The notes: a model not told the origin generated them from the letters alone. A DNA stretch of 64,000 nucleotides from Paenibacillus sp. 32352 (GCF_002042965.1 NZ_MZNT01000001.1:620001-684000); one strand, 5' to 3'; counted from the first letter of the stretch, positions 32,825-42,476 are shown. Translations and numbers: made by a program.

Positions 32825-34558
32825 ATGGATTCGACATATAAGAAGCTGGTCCTATTATATGATGACGTGACGCAAGCGACCTTGGGCAAGCAGGTAAAGG
32901 ACGCTTCGAACAAATATGCGGGCGGTATTATGGATGATTCGGGCATCCCGCGGCCGAACCACGGCGGCACGCCTAGTGTGATGGCCTATTGGGCATGCGC
33001 ATTGGTTAACCCGGATTCAAGGTATTATCATGATCCGGAGCTTCTTAAGGCCCTGGATCTGGCGGCCGATTTCATGCTGAACCGCCAGCATGCGGACGGG
33101 ACCGTGTCGCTCGGCTCGACGAACTTCAACTCGCCTCCCGACACCGGTTTCGTCGTAGGGGGAGTGACCCAAATGTACCAGCTGCTGCACAGGCACAGCT
33201 GGACCGCCGTACAGCCGACGGCAGAGAAGCTGCGGCGGTTTCTGGAGCGGACGATCCCCGCTATGCTGACGGGCGGCTGCCATACGCCGAATCACCGCTG
33301 GGTGCTTACGGCGGCGCTGTCGCTGCTCTACGAGATATTTCCGCTGCCGGGGCTTGTAGCAAGGGCTGAGGAATGGCTCGCGGAAGGACTTGACATCACG
33401 GAGGACGGCGAATGGACCGAGCGCAGTAACGGCATTTACAATGCCGTCAGCGATATTGCGCTCTATCATACGGGCCGCGTGCTGGGCAGACCAGAGCTGC
33501 TGGAGGCGGTCCGCCGCAATCTGCGCATGATGGTATACCTCATTCATCCTTCCGGCGAAATTGTCACCGACTATTCCGGCCGACAGGATTTCGGCCATCC
33601 GTATCACCTGGGTACGTATTTTCTCTCCTACCGGCTGATGGCGGCACTCGATAAGGACCCGTTATTTGCCGCAATGTCCGATTGTGCCGGGTCCTGCATT
33701 AGCGGACCGGAAGGCGTAAATAACAACGCTCTGCTGCAGCTGCTGCTGTATCACGAGCTGACGGATATAAGCGGTTTAGAGCGTGCCGCGCTGCCGGATC
33801 ATTACGTCAAGGTGATCAATGGCTCACATCCGATTCGGGAGCATCTCGAAGCTATCGATTCGGTAGGTCATCATATGAAAATCCAGCACAGCAGCATGCA
33901 TCTGGCGTTCGGTGCCCCGCTCGTCCGCATTCGGGAGCGGGAGACCAGCGTCACGATCATGACGAGGACGCCGTCGTTCTTTTCTCTGCGGCACGGCGAG
34001 GTGAGGCTGCTCGGCTTGAAGCTGTCCACGTCCTTTTCACCAGGTATTGTGAAGTTTGATGAGCTGTCCGTTAGCGAAACCGGCTATACGTTGGATATTA
34101 CGATGGAAAAAGGCTATACAGGACCAATCCCGAAGCACCTGCTTCCGGAAGGGCGCACACAGCTCAGCCCTTGGTATTTGCTTCCGCACCAGCATAGGCC
34201 GCTGACGCATGTACAGTCCCACCGTTTGAGAGCAGAGCTGACCCCAGGGGAAGCGGAATGGACTCTTCGAACCGTCCCGGATGACAGGGAGGATGTATTG
34301 ACTCAGCTGACATTTATTCTAGGCGCTGAAGGCAAGCTGGAAGGCGAGGGCTTGGAAGCGATCGGCGAAGGGCGATATGTGCTGACAAACGGTGCCGCAC
34401 GCTATTCGGCTGGGGCTCACGCGATCGAGCTCTCTCCCGGGGGGCGCGAGCATTTCGTGACGGAGGTCCGCGAGGACAGCCATCCGGCAGGCTGCCAATA
34501 TGTCCATCTGAACTGGGTGACGCCGTTCGATAAAACCGTCAGGATCCGATTGCTTTAA
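32825..34558 (+). CDS. Heparinase-like alpha/alpha-toroid protein (putative polysaccharide lyase)
   Basis: A 577-residue cytoplasmic-looking protein without a signal peptide. The first ~370 residues appear helical with toroid-type repeats (HADGTVSLGSTNFNSPPDTGF, NHRWVLTAALSLLYEIF, DGEWTERSNGIYNAVSDI). The rest looks beta-rich, the two-part build of heparinase II/III-like and other toroid polysaccharide lyases. Asn156/His157-Arg158-Trp159 and Tyr205 are candidate catalytic residues by analogy with the Asn/His plus Tyr chemistry of such lyases. It follows the unknown 219-aa gene by 23 bases. Lyase activity is inference. An oligosaccharide lyase acting on imported fragments would fit the downstream GH105 enzyme. 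Confidence 0.6.
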   Translation: MDSTYKKLVLLYDDVTQATLGKQVKDASNKYAGGIMDDSGIPRPNHGGTPSVMAYWACALVNPDSRYYHDPELLKALDLAADFMLNRQHADGTVSLGSTNFNSPPDTGFVVGGVTQMYQLLHRHSWTAVQPTAEKLRRFLERTIPAMLTGGCHTPNHRWVLTAALSLLYEIFPLPGLVARAEEWLAEGLDITEDGEWTERSNGIYNAVSDIALYHTGRVLGRPELLEAVRRNLRMMVYLIHPSGEIVTDYSGRQDFGHPYHLGTYFLSYRLMAALDKDPLFAAMSDCAGSCISGPEGVNNNALLQLLLYHELTDISGLERAALPDHYVKVINGSHPIREHLEAIDSVGHHMKIQHSSMHLAFGAPLVRIRERETSVTIMTRTPSFFSLRHGEVRLLGLKLSTSFSPGIVKFDELSVSETGYTLDITMEKGYTGPIPKHLLPEGRTQLSPWYLLPHQHRPLTHVQSHRLRAELTPGEAEWTLRTVPDDREDVLTQLTFILGAEGKLEGEGLEAIGEGRYVLTNGAARYSAGAHAIELSPGGREHFVTEVREDSHPAGCQYVHLNWVTPFDKTVRIRLL

Positions 34559-34571
34559 AAGGAGGGTGGGT

Positions 34572-36866
34572 ATGACGCATTACTTTCATGAGCAAGAAAG
34601 CGTCGCATCGCGGTTCGGCGATGACGATGCAGCCATCCTGAAGGTTTTGGCCGAACGGTACGTGGGTGCCAATCCCCAGGCAGGTTTCACCTATCGGGCG
34701 TTTTACGCTTCCGGCATATTGCAAAATGAGGAGGGGCTCTATGAGCTTGATCTGGCCCGGCGGTTTCCAGCTGCATTGCCCGGGCAGACGGCCTACGCCT
34801 GCGCGCTCGTATGGAGCGATGGGGAACGCAATCTTGATTTGCTGATTCGCTGTCTCGGTCCTGTGCGATTTTACTTTAACGGGGAGCTGGCCTACCGGTC
34901 GAATGTTATAGACGAGATGAAACCGGATACCAGCGCCAAGCTGAATTTGAATTTCGTCAAAGGCTGGAATGCGCTGTTCCTCTCGTTTCGCTGTACGGCT
35001 GCCGGCTTCGGCTGCCTGATTGGAGCGGACGAGGCCAAGGTCCGCATTCTGAACGTGCTGTCCCCATTCTCCGAACGGCAGGGACAGGCAGGATGGGCCT
35101 TCTCGGAGCCGGTGAAGGAAGACCTCATTCCACAGGGATGGGGCGTGCCGGAACTGCTTGGAGCCGAATATCCTTCTGACATACGCTGGCTGCCACGGAT
35201 ACAGTGGGATGAAGAGGGGCGAAGGCTTCCGACGCTGGAGCGGTTGTTCGGCAGGAGGCCTGGGAGCCAGGCCTATGTCTGGACCAAGCTGGACTGTTCC
35301 CGCATGACAGGGGAGTGGGTCACGCTTGAGGGGAGCTCGTCTGGTCCGGCCGAGGTATGGGTAGACGGCGATCTTGTCTTAGCCGTCGAGGCCTCTCACG
35401 GAGGCCCCTTCGCGGGCCGCTTCCGGCTGACGGCGGGCAAGCACGATCTCCTTGTTCGCAGCGTTTGCGGCGAGGCATCATGGGATTGTTCGCTGCAGGT
35501 TACGGGAGAGGGAACGAGCCGTCCCGAGCTGGCAGCCCCGATCCCGGTGCTTGGAGCAGAAACGCCATGGCTGTACGCGGGACCTTTCGACGCGGAGCTG
35601 GAGCTTCCGTACGAGGAATGGGTTCGTACGGATCGACTGTACCCGCTGGATTCGTCAGCGGTTATAAGTGTCGGTGCTGCTGATGCCGTTCAGCCGTCTG
35701 CCGATAGCTGGACGTATTGGCAGCTGGATCTGCCGGATGCCTGGATTCGTCCTTATTATGAGAACTCCATGCTGAGCAATAAATGGACCGTTGGGAACGT
35801 GACGAACTATGCACGCTGGGATTATCCCCTTGGCGTCACGGTCTACGGGCTGCTGCAGACGGGACGATGGCTGCAGCGGCCCGATTTGGTCCGGTATGCG
35901 GCTGAGCATGTGCAGGCATGCACCGATTTGTACGAGTACTCGCTATGGGACCGTGAGCGATACGGCTTCCCGGCCATCAATCAGCAGCTCGTCATGATGA
36001 AGATGCTGGATAACTGCGGCTCATTCGGCTCCGCCATGCTCGAAGCGTTTCGCGATTGCGGGGACTTAAGGTTTCTTCCCGTAGCGGACCGGATCGCGGA
36101 TTTCATGCTGAACCGGTTGGAGCGCAAGGAGGATGGAGCCTTCTACCGCGTATGTGCAGATGAATACTCGGAGAATACGATATGGGCCGACGACTTGTAT
36201 ATGAGCACGCCGTTCCTGTGCCGGTTCGCTCAAGTAACCGGGAGGCCGGAAGCGCTGGATGAAGCGGCTCGGCAGTTCCTGTTGTTCCGCAGCTATTTGT
36301 TCTTGCCCAAAGAGCGCATCATGTCCCACGTGTATGATTTCAAATATGGGGCTGCGACCGGTATCCCTTGGGGGCGCGGCAATGGCTGGACGCTGTTCTC
36401 GTTATCCGAGGTACTGGAGGCGCTGCCGGAAGATCATGCGCTGCGTCCGGAGCTGCTCGGCTTCTTCCGCGAGCTGTGCGAAGGGTATGCTGCGCTTCAG
36501 GCGGATAGCGGGCTGTGGCATCAGGTGCTGAATGATCCGGAGGCCTATGAGGAGGCATCGTGCACGGCGATGTTCGCGTATGCCTTCGCACGAGGAGTCC
36601 GCTTCAAATGGCTGCGTGATCCGCAGCGCTTTACTGCCGCTGCTTTCAAGGCATGGGCGGGCTTAACCCGGTGCGCCATCGACCGGCAGGGCAATGTTCA
36701 CGGCGTGTGCAGCGGCTCGCGGTATGCCTTTACACCGGATTACTACAAGTATGATTTATTGACCGTAACCAACGATAATCACGGGATAGGCATCATGATG
36801 CTTGCGGGAACCGAAATCGCCAAGCTGAAGCGGTATCTGGCGGAGGCGAAGCAGAGCGCTGTATAA
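34572..36866 (+). CDS. Large GH105 (unsaturated glycuronyl hydrolase) with N-terminal extension
   Basis: A 764-residue protein. The C-terminal ~370 residues are a GH88/GH105 alpha/alpha-barrel with ENTIWADDLYMSTPFL (534-549, containing the expected catalytic Asp near 540), GIPWGRGNGW (597-606), DSGLWHQVLNDPEAYEE and GNVHGVCSGS. Such enzymes remove the unsaturated uronic acid left by polysaccharide lyases. The first ~370 residues are an extra beta-rich region not found in single-domain YteR/YesR. ATG 34572 has AAGGAGG seven bases upstream and lies 13 bases after the lyase-like gene. It ends the operon. No signal peptide, so it acts inside the cell. Confidence 0.85.
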   Translation: MTHYFHEQESVASRFGDDDAAILKVLAERYVGANPQAGFTYRAFYASGILQNEEGLYELDLARRFPAALPGQTAYACALVWSDGERNLDLLIRCLGPVRFYFNGELAYRSNVIDEMKPDTSAKLNLNFVKGWNALFLSFRCTAAGFGCLIGADEAKVRILNVLSPFSERQGQAGWAFSEPVKEDLIPQGWGVPELLGAEYPSDIRWLPRIQWDEEGRRLPTLERLFGRRPGSQAYVWTKLDCSRMTGEWVTLEGSSSGPAEVWVDGDLVLAVEASHGGPFAGRFRLTAGKHDLLVRSVCGEASWDCSLQVTGEGTSRPELAAPIPVLGAETPWLYAGPFDAELELPYEEWVRTDRLYPLDSSAVISVGAADAVQPSADSWTYWQLDLPDAWIRPYYENSMLSNKWTVGNVTNYARWDYPLGVTVYGLLQTGRWLQRPDLVRYAAEHVQACTDLYEYSLWDRERYGFPAINQQLVMMKMLDNCGSFGSAMLEAFRDCGDLRFLPVADRIADFMLNRLERKEDGAFYRVCADEYSENTIWADDLYMSTPFLCRFAQVTGRPEALDEAARQFLLFRSYLFLPKERIMSHVYDFKYGAATGIPWGRGNGWTLFSLSEVLEALPEDHALRPELLGFFRELCEGYAALQADSGLWHQVLNDPEAYEEASCTAMFAYAFARGVRFKWLRDPQRFTAAAFKAWAGLTRCAIDRQGNVHGVCSGSRYAFTPDYYKYDLLTVTNDNHGIGIMMLAGTEIAKLKRYLAEAKQSAV

Positions 36867-36891
36867 CAGCTCTGCAATTCCTTATCCCCTT

Positions 36892-37006
36892 ATGAAAAAG
36901 GCCCCTTGTTGTTCGAGGGGTCAGGGTTGTTGAATAAACCAATAGTTCACGCAAAATAGGTTTTTCAACAGAACCAGGCCCATGAAGTCTAAGGGGCCTT
37001 TTTCAT
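36892..37006. terminator. Nested inverted-repeat terminator between convergent operons
   Basis: ATGAAAAAGGCCCCTT (36892-36907) is the exact inverse of AAGGGGCCTTTTTCAT (36991-37006). Inside are a smaller GGCCCCT/AGGGGTC hairpin (36900-36922) and another imperfect hairpin GTTGAATAAACC/GGTTTTTCAAC. The outer arm reaches the kinase stop codon. Confidence 0.75.
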
Positions 37007-38418
37007 GCTTCTTCTCGTCCTCCAGGCAGCCGCACAGTAACCTCCGTTCCGGATTCATCCGAGGTAATCGACAATGTGCCGGAGTGCAGCGCAACAATCT
37101 CCGAGCAAATCGCCAGACCTAGACCGGTTCCTTCGCCTTGGGGATGAACCTGATAAAACTTCTCCATGACCCTCGATAAATGCGCTTCAGGAATGATCAC
37201 TCCCTGGTCATGAATCCTTATGCCAAGATAGCCCGATTCCTCTTCTGTTATCGTAACCCTAATAGCCGTATCGGAATAAGCGAATTTGATTGCGTTGTCC
37301 GCAATATTGAGAAAGACCTGCTTCAGCCGGTTTTCATCCCCCGGAATTAGTATGGGTCCGTCGATGCCCTCCTCATCGTATATGAATGTGACTTGTTTGG
37401 ATTTCGCTTTTGCCGCTAATTGCAGCACCACTTCATTCAATAGCTGAGGCAGATCAACCTGCTGAACCTCCAAAGCCAGCTGCTTCTGCTCCAGCCGGGA
37501 GAAATCGAGAAGCTCCTCTACAAGCCCGACCAAGCGGTCCGTCTCCTTGGAGATGACCTTAAGCCCGGTTCTTGTTTCCTCATGATCCTTCATATCGCCC
37601 AGCAGGATCGTCTCGCTCCAACCCTTGATGCTGGTTAAGGGGGTCCGCAGCTCGTGGGAGATCGAAGAGATGAAGTCGTTTTTGAGCTGATCGCTTTTTA
37701 CGATTTCCTGCGCCATGTAATTCAAGGTTTTGGCCAGATCCCCTAATTCGTATTTAAAGCCTTCGTCGACCCGGGTATCGAGCCGGCCCTTGGCCATTAA
37801 GGCGGAAGCGGCTGTAATCCGGTTAATCGGCTTTACGATCGAGTTGGCCAGCCCCAGGCTGATTAAGGAAACGGTAGCCAGAATGACCAAGCCGATGAGC
37901 AGGGCGATATTAGTCAGATTGCGGATGACATGATCGACCTCCTCCAAGGAAGTGACGTAGCGAAGCAGGGCGATGGGCTGTCCATTCCACTCCAGCGGCG
38001 TAGAGACGGCCAGCACCCTTTCTCCGGTATTTGCATTCCTGCCAATCCAGCGGCTCGTATCGCCTTGTGCGGCGGACTTTACATCCTTGGTCCTGATCTG
38101 CTCATGGACGGCGAATCCGCTGGTGCTTGCCAGCACCATCCCTTGATTGCTCAGAATCTGAAGCTCCGCATTATCGTGCGCGAAGGATTCGATCACCTCA
38201 GGAAGCTGGCTGTCGAACATGAGCACGTTCAGATTATTATGGAACTTGTTGTAGAAGGAAGCGGACACCTGAGCGTGGTTGCTCAAATTGCTCGCTATGC
38301 TGTTATAGTAAAAGGTTCTGACCGAATACAGGAAGACACTCTCGGCCAATATTAAGGTCAGCAGCACGACAAGCACATAGTGGGAAACGACGACTCTTTT
38401 GATTCCTTTACGTTTCAT
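37003..38418 (-). CDS. Two-component sensor histidine kinase
   Basis: A 471-residue kinase. Two transmembrane helices (about 12-32 and 166-190) flank an extracellular sensor region, followed by a HAMP linker, H-box SHELRTPLTSIKGW, N-box NRLKQVFLNIADNAIKF and G2 box GEGTGLGLAI. The G1 box reads HDQGVIIPEAHL, where the second glycine of the usual D-x-G-x-G is Ile. ATG 38418 lies within the response-regulator end (11-base overlap), so the two are translationally coupled. It is the last gene of a lipoprotein-regulator-kinase operon. Confidence 0.92.
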   Translation of the reverse strand: MKRKGIKRVVVSHYVLVVLLTLILAESVFLYSVRTFYYNSIASNLSNHAQVSASFYNKFHNNLNVLMFDSQLPEVIESFAHDNAELQILSNQGMVLASTSGFAVHEQIRTKDVKSAAQGDTSRWIGRNANTGERVLAVSTPLEWNGQPIALLRYVTSLEEVDHVIRNLTNIALLIGLVILATVSLISLGLANSIVKPINRITAASALMAKGRLDTRVDEGFKYELGDLAKTLNYMAQEIVKSDQLKNDFISSISHELRTPLTSIKGWSETILLGDMKDHEETRTGLKVISKETDRLVGLVEELLDFSRLEQKQLALEVQQVDLPQLLNEVVLQLAAKAKSKQVTFIYDEEGIDGPILIPGDENRLKQVFLNIADNAIKFAYSDTAIRVTITEEESGYLGIRIHDQGVIIPEAHLSRVMEKFYQVHPQGEGTGLGLAICSEIVALHSGTLSITSDESGTEVTVRLPGGREEA

Positions 38419-39115
38419 GACCCATATCCTTCCACCTGTAGCCAAGCCCCCAGACCGTTTCGATAAAGGCCGGCTTGGAAGGATCGTCTTCAATCTTTTG
38501 CCGGACACGGCGAATATTGACGTCGACCATTTTCGGATCGCCAATGTAGTTGGCTCCCCATACTTCGTCCAGCAGCTTGTCGCGGCTTAAAGGAATGTTG
38601 GGATGCTCCATAAACATGCAGATCAAAGCGAGCTCGGTAGGCGTCACATCGATGACGGAGCCGTTCTTCCTGAACTCCCGCAGCTCCTTATGAAGCTCAA
38701 AAGGGCCGGAGCGGAGTATGTCATGCTGGACGGGTGTCCAGCTTTGAAGCTGAACGCGGCGCAGCAAGGATTGTACCCTCGCCATTAATTCGCCGGGACT
38801 GAACGGCTTGCTTATATAATCGTCGGCTCCAAGAGAGAGACCGAATATTTTATCTTTCTCCTGAACCTTGGCGGTCAAAAAGATAATGCCCACCCGTTCG
38901 TTAGCTTCGCGGATTTGCCGGCATACCTCGAAGCCGTCAGGTCCTGGCACCATGACATCGAGCAGCGCCACTCCAAGATCGGGATGCCGGCGGAACTGCT
39001 GCAGCGCTTCTTCACCGGTCGCGGCTTCGATACTATGGAATCCTTCTCTTTTCAAATTGACGACAATGAAGCTTCGGATGGATTCCTCATCTTCAAGAAT
39101 CAGCACTTTATTCAT
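38408..39115 (-). CDS. OmpR/PhoB-family response regulator
   Basis: A 235-residue DNA-binding response regulator. The receiver domain has acidic residues in VLILEDEES, the phospho-acceptor Asp in VALLDVMVPGPDGF, the Thr switch in IIFLTAK and the conserved Lys in YISKPFSPGEL. The C-terminal winged helix ends VDVNIRRVRQKIEDDPSKPA and IETVWGLGYRW. ATG 39115 has a GGGGGG site and overlaps the lipoprotein stop; the kinase start overlaps its own end. The three genes therefore form a tightly coupled unit. Confidence 0.94.
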   Translation of the reverse strand: MNKVLILEDEESIRSFIVVNLKREGFHSIEAATGEEALQQFRRHPDLGVALLDVMVPGPDGFEVCRQIREANERVGIIFLTAKVQEKDKIFGLSLGADDYISKPFSPGELMARVQSLLRRVQLQSWTPVQHDILRSGPFELHKELREFRKNGSVIDVTPTELALICMFMEHPNIPLSRDKLLDEVWGANYIGDPKMVDVNIRRVRQKIEDDPSKPAFIETVWGLGYRWKDMGHET

Positions 39116-40397
39116 GGGAACCCCCCTTTTGCTCAAGCTCTATTACAGAATGAAATTGTTGGACGTACGGCCTGCTTTGTTCGGTTAGATGCAAGAGAGT
39201 GACTGTTTTTTCGGTTCTTCCAATTTCCTGCCATCCGGGATCGGCGTCGTTCCTGTTTTCGCTCGGAATCGTCTTCCATTCGACGAGAGCTTCATCCCGA
39301 TCTAGAGCCAGGAAGCGAATCGCATTCCCTTCGGGATCCCTTGCAACACGGAAGGAGTCGTTCCATTCGGCCGGAATATCGAAATAAAAGCTGTTGGTAT
39401 AATCATAATAGCGCTTATATAGCGGCTGCTTCTCCAACCCCTGCTGACCGTCCCAACGGTAATATTCGGTAATCCACGGCGTAGTGGCGTATGATTCCTC
39501 CTCCGAGCCCTTCGGTGCAACGAGAAGCCCGATTTCCATAATGCCGTCTCCGTTATAATCGCCGCTTTTGGTAGACCCCGGGTTAAAGGGAGCTTTGTCA
39601 CCGGGGAATGCTTTGACAAGCTGACCGCCATCAAAATAAACCAGCTGCGTGCTGGACGAGTGAGCCCCAAGTCCGGCGTCAAGCAGCATGCCTTTCTTTG
39701 ACTCGGTAACATTTCCTGCAGCGATGTTGTAATACCCGTTCACATAGGGGTCCAGCTCTACGGTTCCGATGGCTTGAAACTGCCGTGAATATTGGACCGT
39801 TGTTAACTTGGCGGCAACGCCGCGATCCATAGTTAAAATCGTTATATCCTTCACCTGGTCTTGATTCAGATCGTCCACGACCATTTCCGTATAAGGAGTC
39901 TGATACAGCTTGGTTAGCTGCTGTCCGTCCAAGTGGTAGATGACGAGGCCCTTATTGATTTTGGCGCCGCCGGAATAACCGACCAACAGGTCTGTGACGC
40001 CGTCCTGGGTGACGTCCTCGAATAGAAGGGTATCGAGCTCATACCCGTCGCCTTCAAATTCGCTCAGCAGCCTCCAGCTGTCGCCATTCTTTTGCCAGAG
40101 CATGCCTTTGATGCGGATTTCTTTATCGGGTGTCTGATAGAACACGACCGCTTCAGGCGTGCCGTCGTTATCGAGATCCTTAATATAGATGGAGCCGGTA
40201 TCGGCCGACTTCTTGGGACGGATAATAGAGGCTCCGCTGGGCAGCGCCGATTGAATCATCTGCTTCAAGCTTTCCTTCTCTTCCGGAAGCTTGGGCATTC
40301 GCATATAGGATTGCGGATCATTGGACAGCGAGCATCCGCTGATCAGGACTGTCAGAATCATGAGCAGCAGGATAGTGGGCCAAGATTTGGCTAGCAA
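39108..40397 (-). CDS. VCBS/FG-GAP-repeat lipoprotein in a two-component operon
   Basis: A 429-residue lipoprotein. The signal peptide ends VLISGC (Cys22). Four acidic calcium-binding-like loops are spaced through the protein: KDLDNDGTPEAV, EDVTQDGVTDLL, DDLNQDQVKDIT and GDYNGDGIMEIG, the D-x-D/N-x-D-G pattern of FG-GAP/VCBS beta-propeller blades. TTG 40397 is the only start preceding a complete signal peptide; the ribosome site is weak. Its end overlaps the response-regulator start. It may be an accessory sensor for the downstream kinase, acting outside the membrane. That role is inferred from operon position. Confidence 0.8.
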   Translation of the reverse strand: MLAKSWPTILLLMILTVLISGCSLSNDPQSYMRMPKLPEEKESLKQMIQSALPSGASIIRPKKSADTGSIYIKDLDNDGTPEAVVFYQTPDKEIRIKGMLWQKNGDSWRLLSEFEGDGYELDTLLFEDVTQDGVTDLLVGYSGGAKINKGLVIYHLDGQQLTKLYQTPYTEMVVDDLNQDQVKDITILTMDRGVAAKLTTVQYSRQFQAIGTVELDPYVNGYYNIAAGNVTESKKGMLLDAGLGAHSSSTQLVYFDGGQLVKAFPGDKAPFNPGSTKSGDYNGDGIMEIGLLVAPKGSEEESYATTPWITEYYRWDGQQGLEKQPLYKRYYDYTNSFYFDIPAEWNDSFRVARDPEGNAIRFLALDRDEALVEWKTIPSENRNDADPGWQEIGRTEKTVTLLHLTEQSRPYVQQFHSVIELEQKGGSHE

Positions 40398-40593
40398 GTT
40401 GATTTCGCCTACTTTCTGTTTGGCTGGAGGGGTGTACCCTCACCGGAGCCTATTGGCAGTGAGTCAAGCTTCACAGGTTTCCAAGAGACTCCGGGGCCCG
40501 CCACGGATCATAACGATTATAACAGCTAATCCATGGCCAAAGAGTAACAAACTCATTACATTTTGCCAGGAAGCTTATGGGAATTAGGGAGGG

Positions 40594-40636
40594 TGTGATA
40601 TAAATCACAGTAGGCCGCAGCGGTTCTGGCTACTAT
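40594..40636 (+). promoter_or_regulatory. FNR/CRP-type box and -10 element before the chemoreceptor gene
   Basis: TGTGATATAAATCACA (40594-40609) is a perfect TGTGA-N6-TCACA palindrome. TACTAT (40631-40636) is a plausible -10; a start seven bases later would put the box centre at -41.5, the usual activating position. Bacillus FNR uses this consensus. Binding here is inferred. Confidence 0.6.
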
Positions 40637-40685
40637 GAAATCAATCACATCTACATCTTGGCTAAAAAGAAAAGAGGGGTCTTCA

Positions 40686-42383
40686 ATGAGATTAGGAATC
40701 GTAGGAAAAGTGACTTGGCTAGTTGTCATTGCTGTTGTAACAAGTGTTTTGTCCCTGCTTGTCATCGGCTATTACGTCAATTACAAGCAAATCGACCAAG
40801 CGGCCGGCGATGAATTGATAGGCTGTGCAAGCATTACCTCGGGGCTTCTGACGCCGGCCGAAATCAAGGAGCTGGCCAACGGTCAGGCTAGCCAAGCCTT
40901 GAGGGATAAGGTGAACTGGATCGTCGACCACAAGCCGATTTTCAAAAACGCCGCCATTATGAGTCTGGACGGGAAGCTGCTCGTTCCTGACAAGCGGCTG
41001 GAGAAAGAAGGCTTTAAAGCCGGCGACTCCTTTTACATAGATCGTGAAGCCGTCGATATGCTGGTCAGCATGAAGCACCCGATGGCATCGTCTGTCTATA
41101 CGTTCGGAGAAGGAGCAAGGAAGACAGGCTACGCTCCGATCTATGCAGATCATGACGCTTCCAAAAACATCGTGGCTTTGATGGCCATCGACTTTGACGC
41201 CGGCATCCTGGAGAACCGCACATGGACCATGCTGAGGTTCACGCTCCAGACAGGAGGCATCTTCCCGGTCCTTGCCGCATTCATAGCCTTTCTGTTGATC
41301 AGCCGGATGATCAAGCCGATTGAAGCGATTAGCGAAAGAGTCCGCCGCATTGCGGACGGCGATTTGACCGGAGAACCGATCGCGTCCAAAAGCAAGGATG
41401 AAATCGGCAGCCTGGTGCAGTCTGTTAATCAAATGACTTCGCATTTGAAGGAAATGATCCAAACGATTGATGACACCTCCCGGGAAGTAAACAAGACGAC
41501 CAAGCTGCTCGCGGGAGATGCGGACCGTACGGTCGCTTCTATTCATACGATGACCTCTGCGATACAAGAAATAGCTGCCGGAGCCGAAGCCCAGGAGAAG
41601 GGGACGGAGGATAGCGCCAATGCGATGGAGGAGATTTCCCGCGGTATGAGTGAGATTGCCGACTCTTCGATGGCGATGGCGGAAATGATGTATGACACGT
41701 TAAAAGCGGCTGAGCAAGGAAGCGGCAATTTGGATAAAGTGCTGCACCAAATGGATTCCATTCATCATTCTGTCGAATCTTCTTCACAAGCTGTACGTGA
41801 GCTGTCCGCCCATTCTGAAGAGATAGGGGAAATCGTAAGGGTGATGAGGGACCTGTCCGCTCAGACGAATCTGCTGGCGCTTAATGCATCGATTGAAGCG
41901 TCGAGGGCTGGAGAGGAAGGACGGGGCTTTGCCGTAGTCGCAGGCGAAATCCGCAAGCTGGCCGAGCAGTCGGGCAGATCCTCCGAGCACATCGCGGAAT
42001 TGATAGAAGCGGTTCAAGGGAAAGTGGCTCACATGGTAGCGGCTATGCAGAGGGAATTGAAAGAGATGGAGCTCGGTAGAAGCTATGTGAATCAAATGGC
42101 GGGAGGCTTTCACAGCATTGTAGAGAAGGCGCAAAAAACGAACGAGCAAATTATGGAAATCTCGGCCATATCCGAACAAATATCGGCAGGCTCGCAGGAG
42201 GTATCCGCTTCGGTGCTGGAGACGGCTGCCATAGCCAAAAACTCCTCGGTGCAGTCCTCCCAAGCGGCGGGCTTATCTCTCGGCCAGCTGGAATCGATGA
42301 GGCAGATTACAGGATCGGTACATAGGATAGAAACGATGTGTGAGGAGCTGAACGTGCTTGTTCGGAGATTTCGCATATCGTAA
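40686..42383 (+). CDS. Methyl-accepting chemotaxis protein
   Basis: A 565-residue chemoreceptor. An N-terminal helix (about 9-31) and a second at about 190-215 bracket an extracellular sensor region of ~155 residues. A HAMP domain ([20 protein letters not shown]) follows, then a long coiled-coil signalling domain whose hairpin tip is [20 protein letters not shown] and [20 protein letters not shown] 40686 has GAGGGG seven bases upstream, better than an upstream in-frame ATG at 40635. It is monocistronic and preceded by an FNR-type box, suggesting more expression when oxygen is low. The ligand is unknown. Confidence 0.93.
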   Translation: MRLGIVGKVTWLVVIAVVTSVLSLLVIGYYVNYKQIDQAAGDELIGCASITSGLLTPAEIKELANGQASQALRDKVNWIVDHKPIFKNAAIMSLDGKLLVPDKRLEKEGFKAGDSFYIDREAVDMLVSMKHPMASSVYTFGEGARKTGYAPIYADHDASKNIVALMAIDFDAGILENRTWTMLRFTLQTGGIFPVLAAFIAFLLISRMIKPIEAISERVRRIADGDLTGEPIASKSKDEIGSLVQSVNQMTSHLKEMIQTIDDTSREVNKTTKLLAGDADRTVASIHTMTSAIQEIAAGAEAQEKGTEDSANAMEEISRGMSEIADSSMAMAEMMYDTLKAAEQGSGNLDKVLHQMDSIHHSVESSSQAVRELSAHSEEIGEIVRVMRDLSAQTNLLALNASIEASRAGEEGRGFAVVAGEIRKLAEQSGRSSEHIAELIEAVQGKVAHMVAAMQRELKEMELGRSYVNQMAGGFHSIVEKAQKTNEQIMEISAISEQISAGSQEVSASVLETAAIAKNSSVQSSQAAGLSLGQLESMRQITGSVHRIETMCEELNVLVRRFRIS

Positions 42384-42404
42384 GGATTTGGCGGGTTCTG
42401 CCGC

Positions 42405-42433
42405 TTGACTCGATTTTTCATGATAGATATAAT
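42405..42433 (+). promoter_or_regulatory. Sigma-A promoter of argS
   Basis: TTGACT (42405-42410), exactly 17 bases, TATAAT (42428-42433). One mismatch from consensus overall. The predicted transcript has a ~120-nt leader. Confidence 0.75.
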
Positions 42434-42476
42434 ATGAACATATGTAAATGATGGCAAACTCACAAGACGTATGGCG

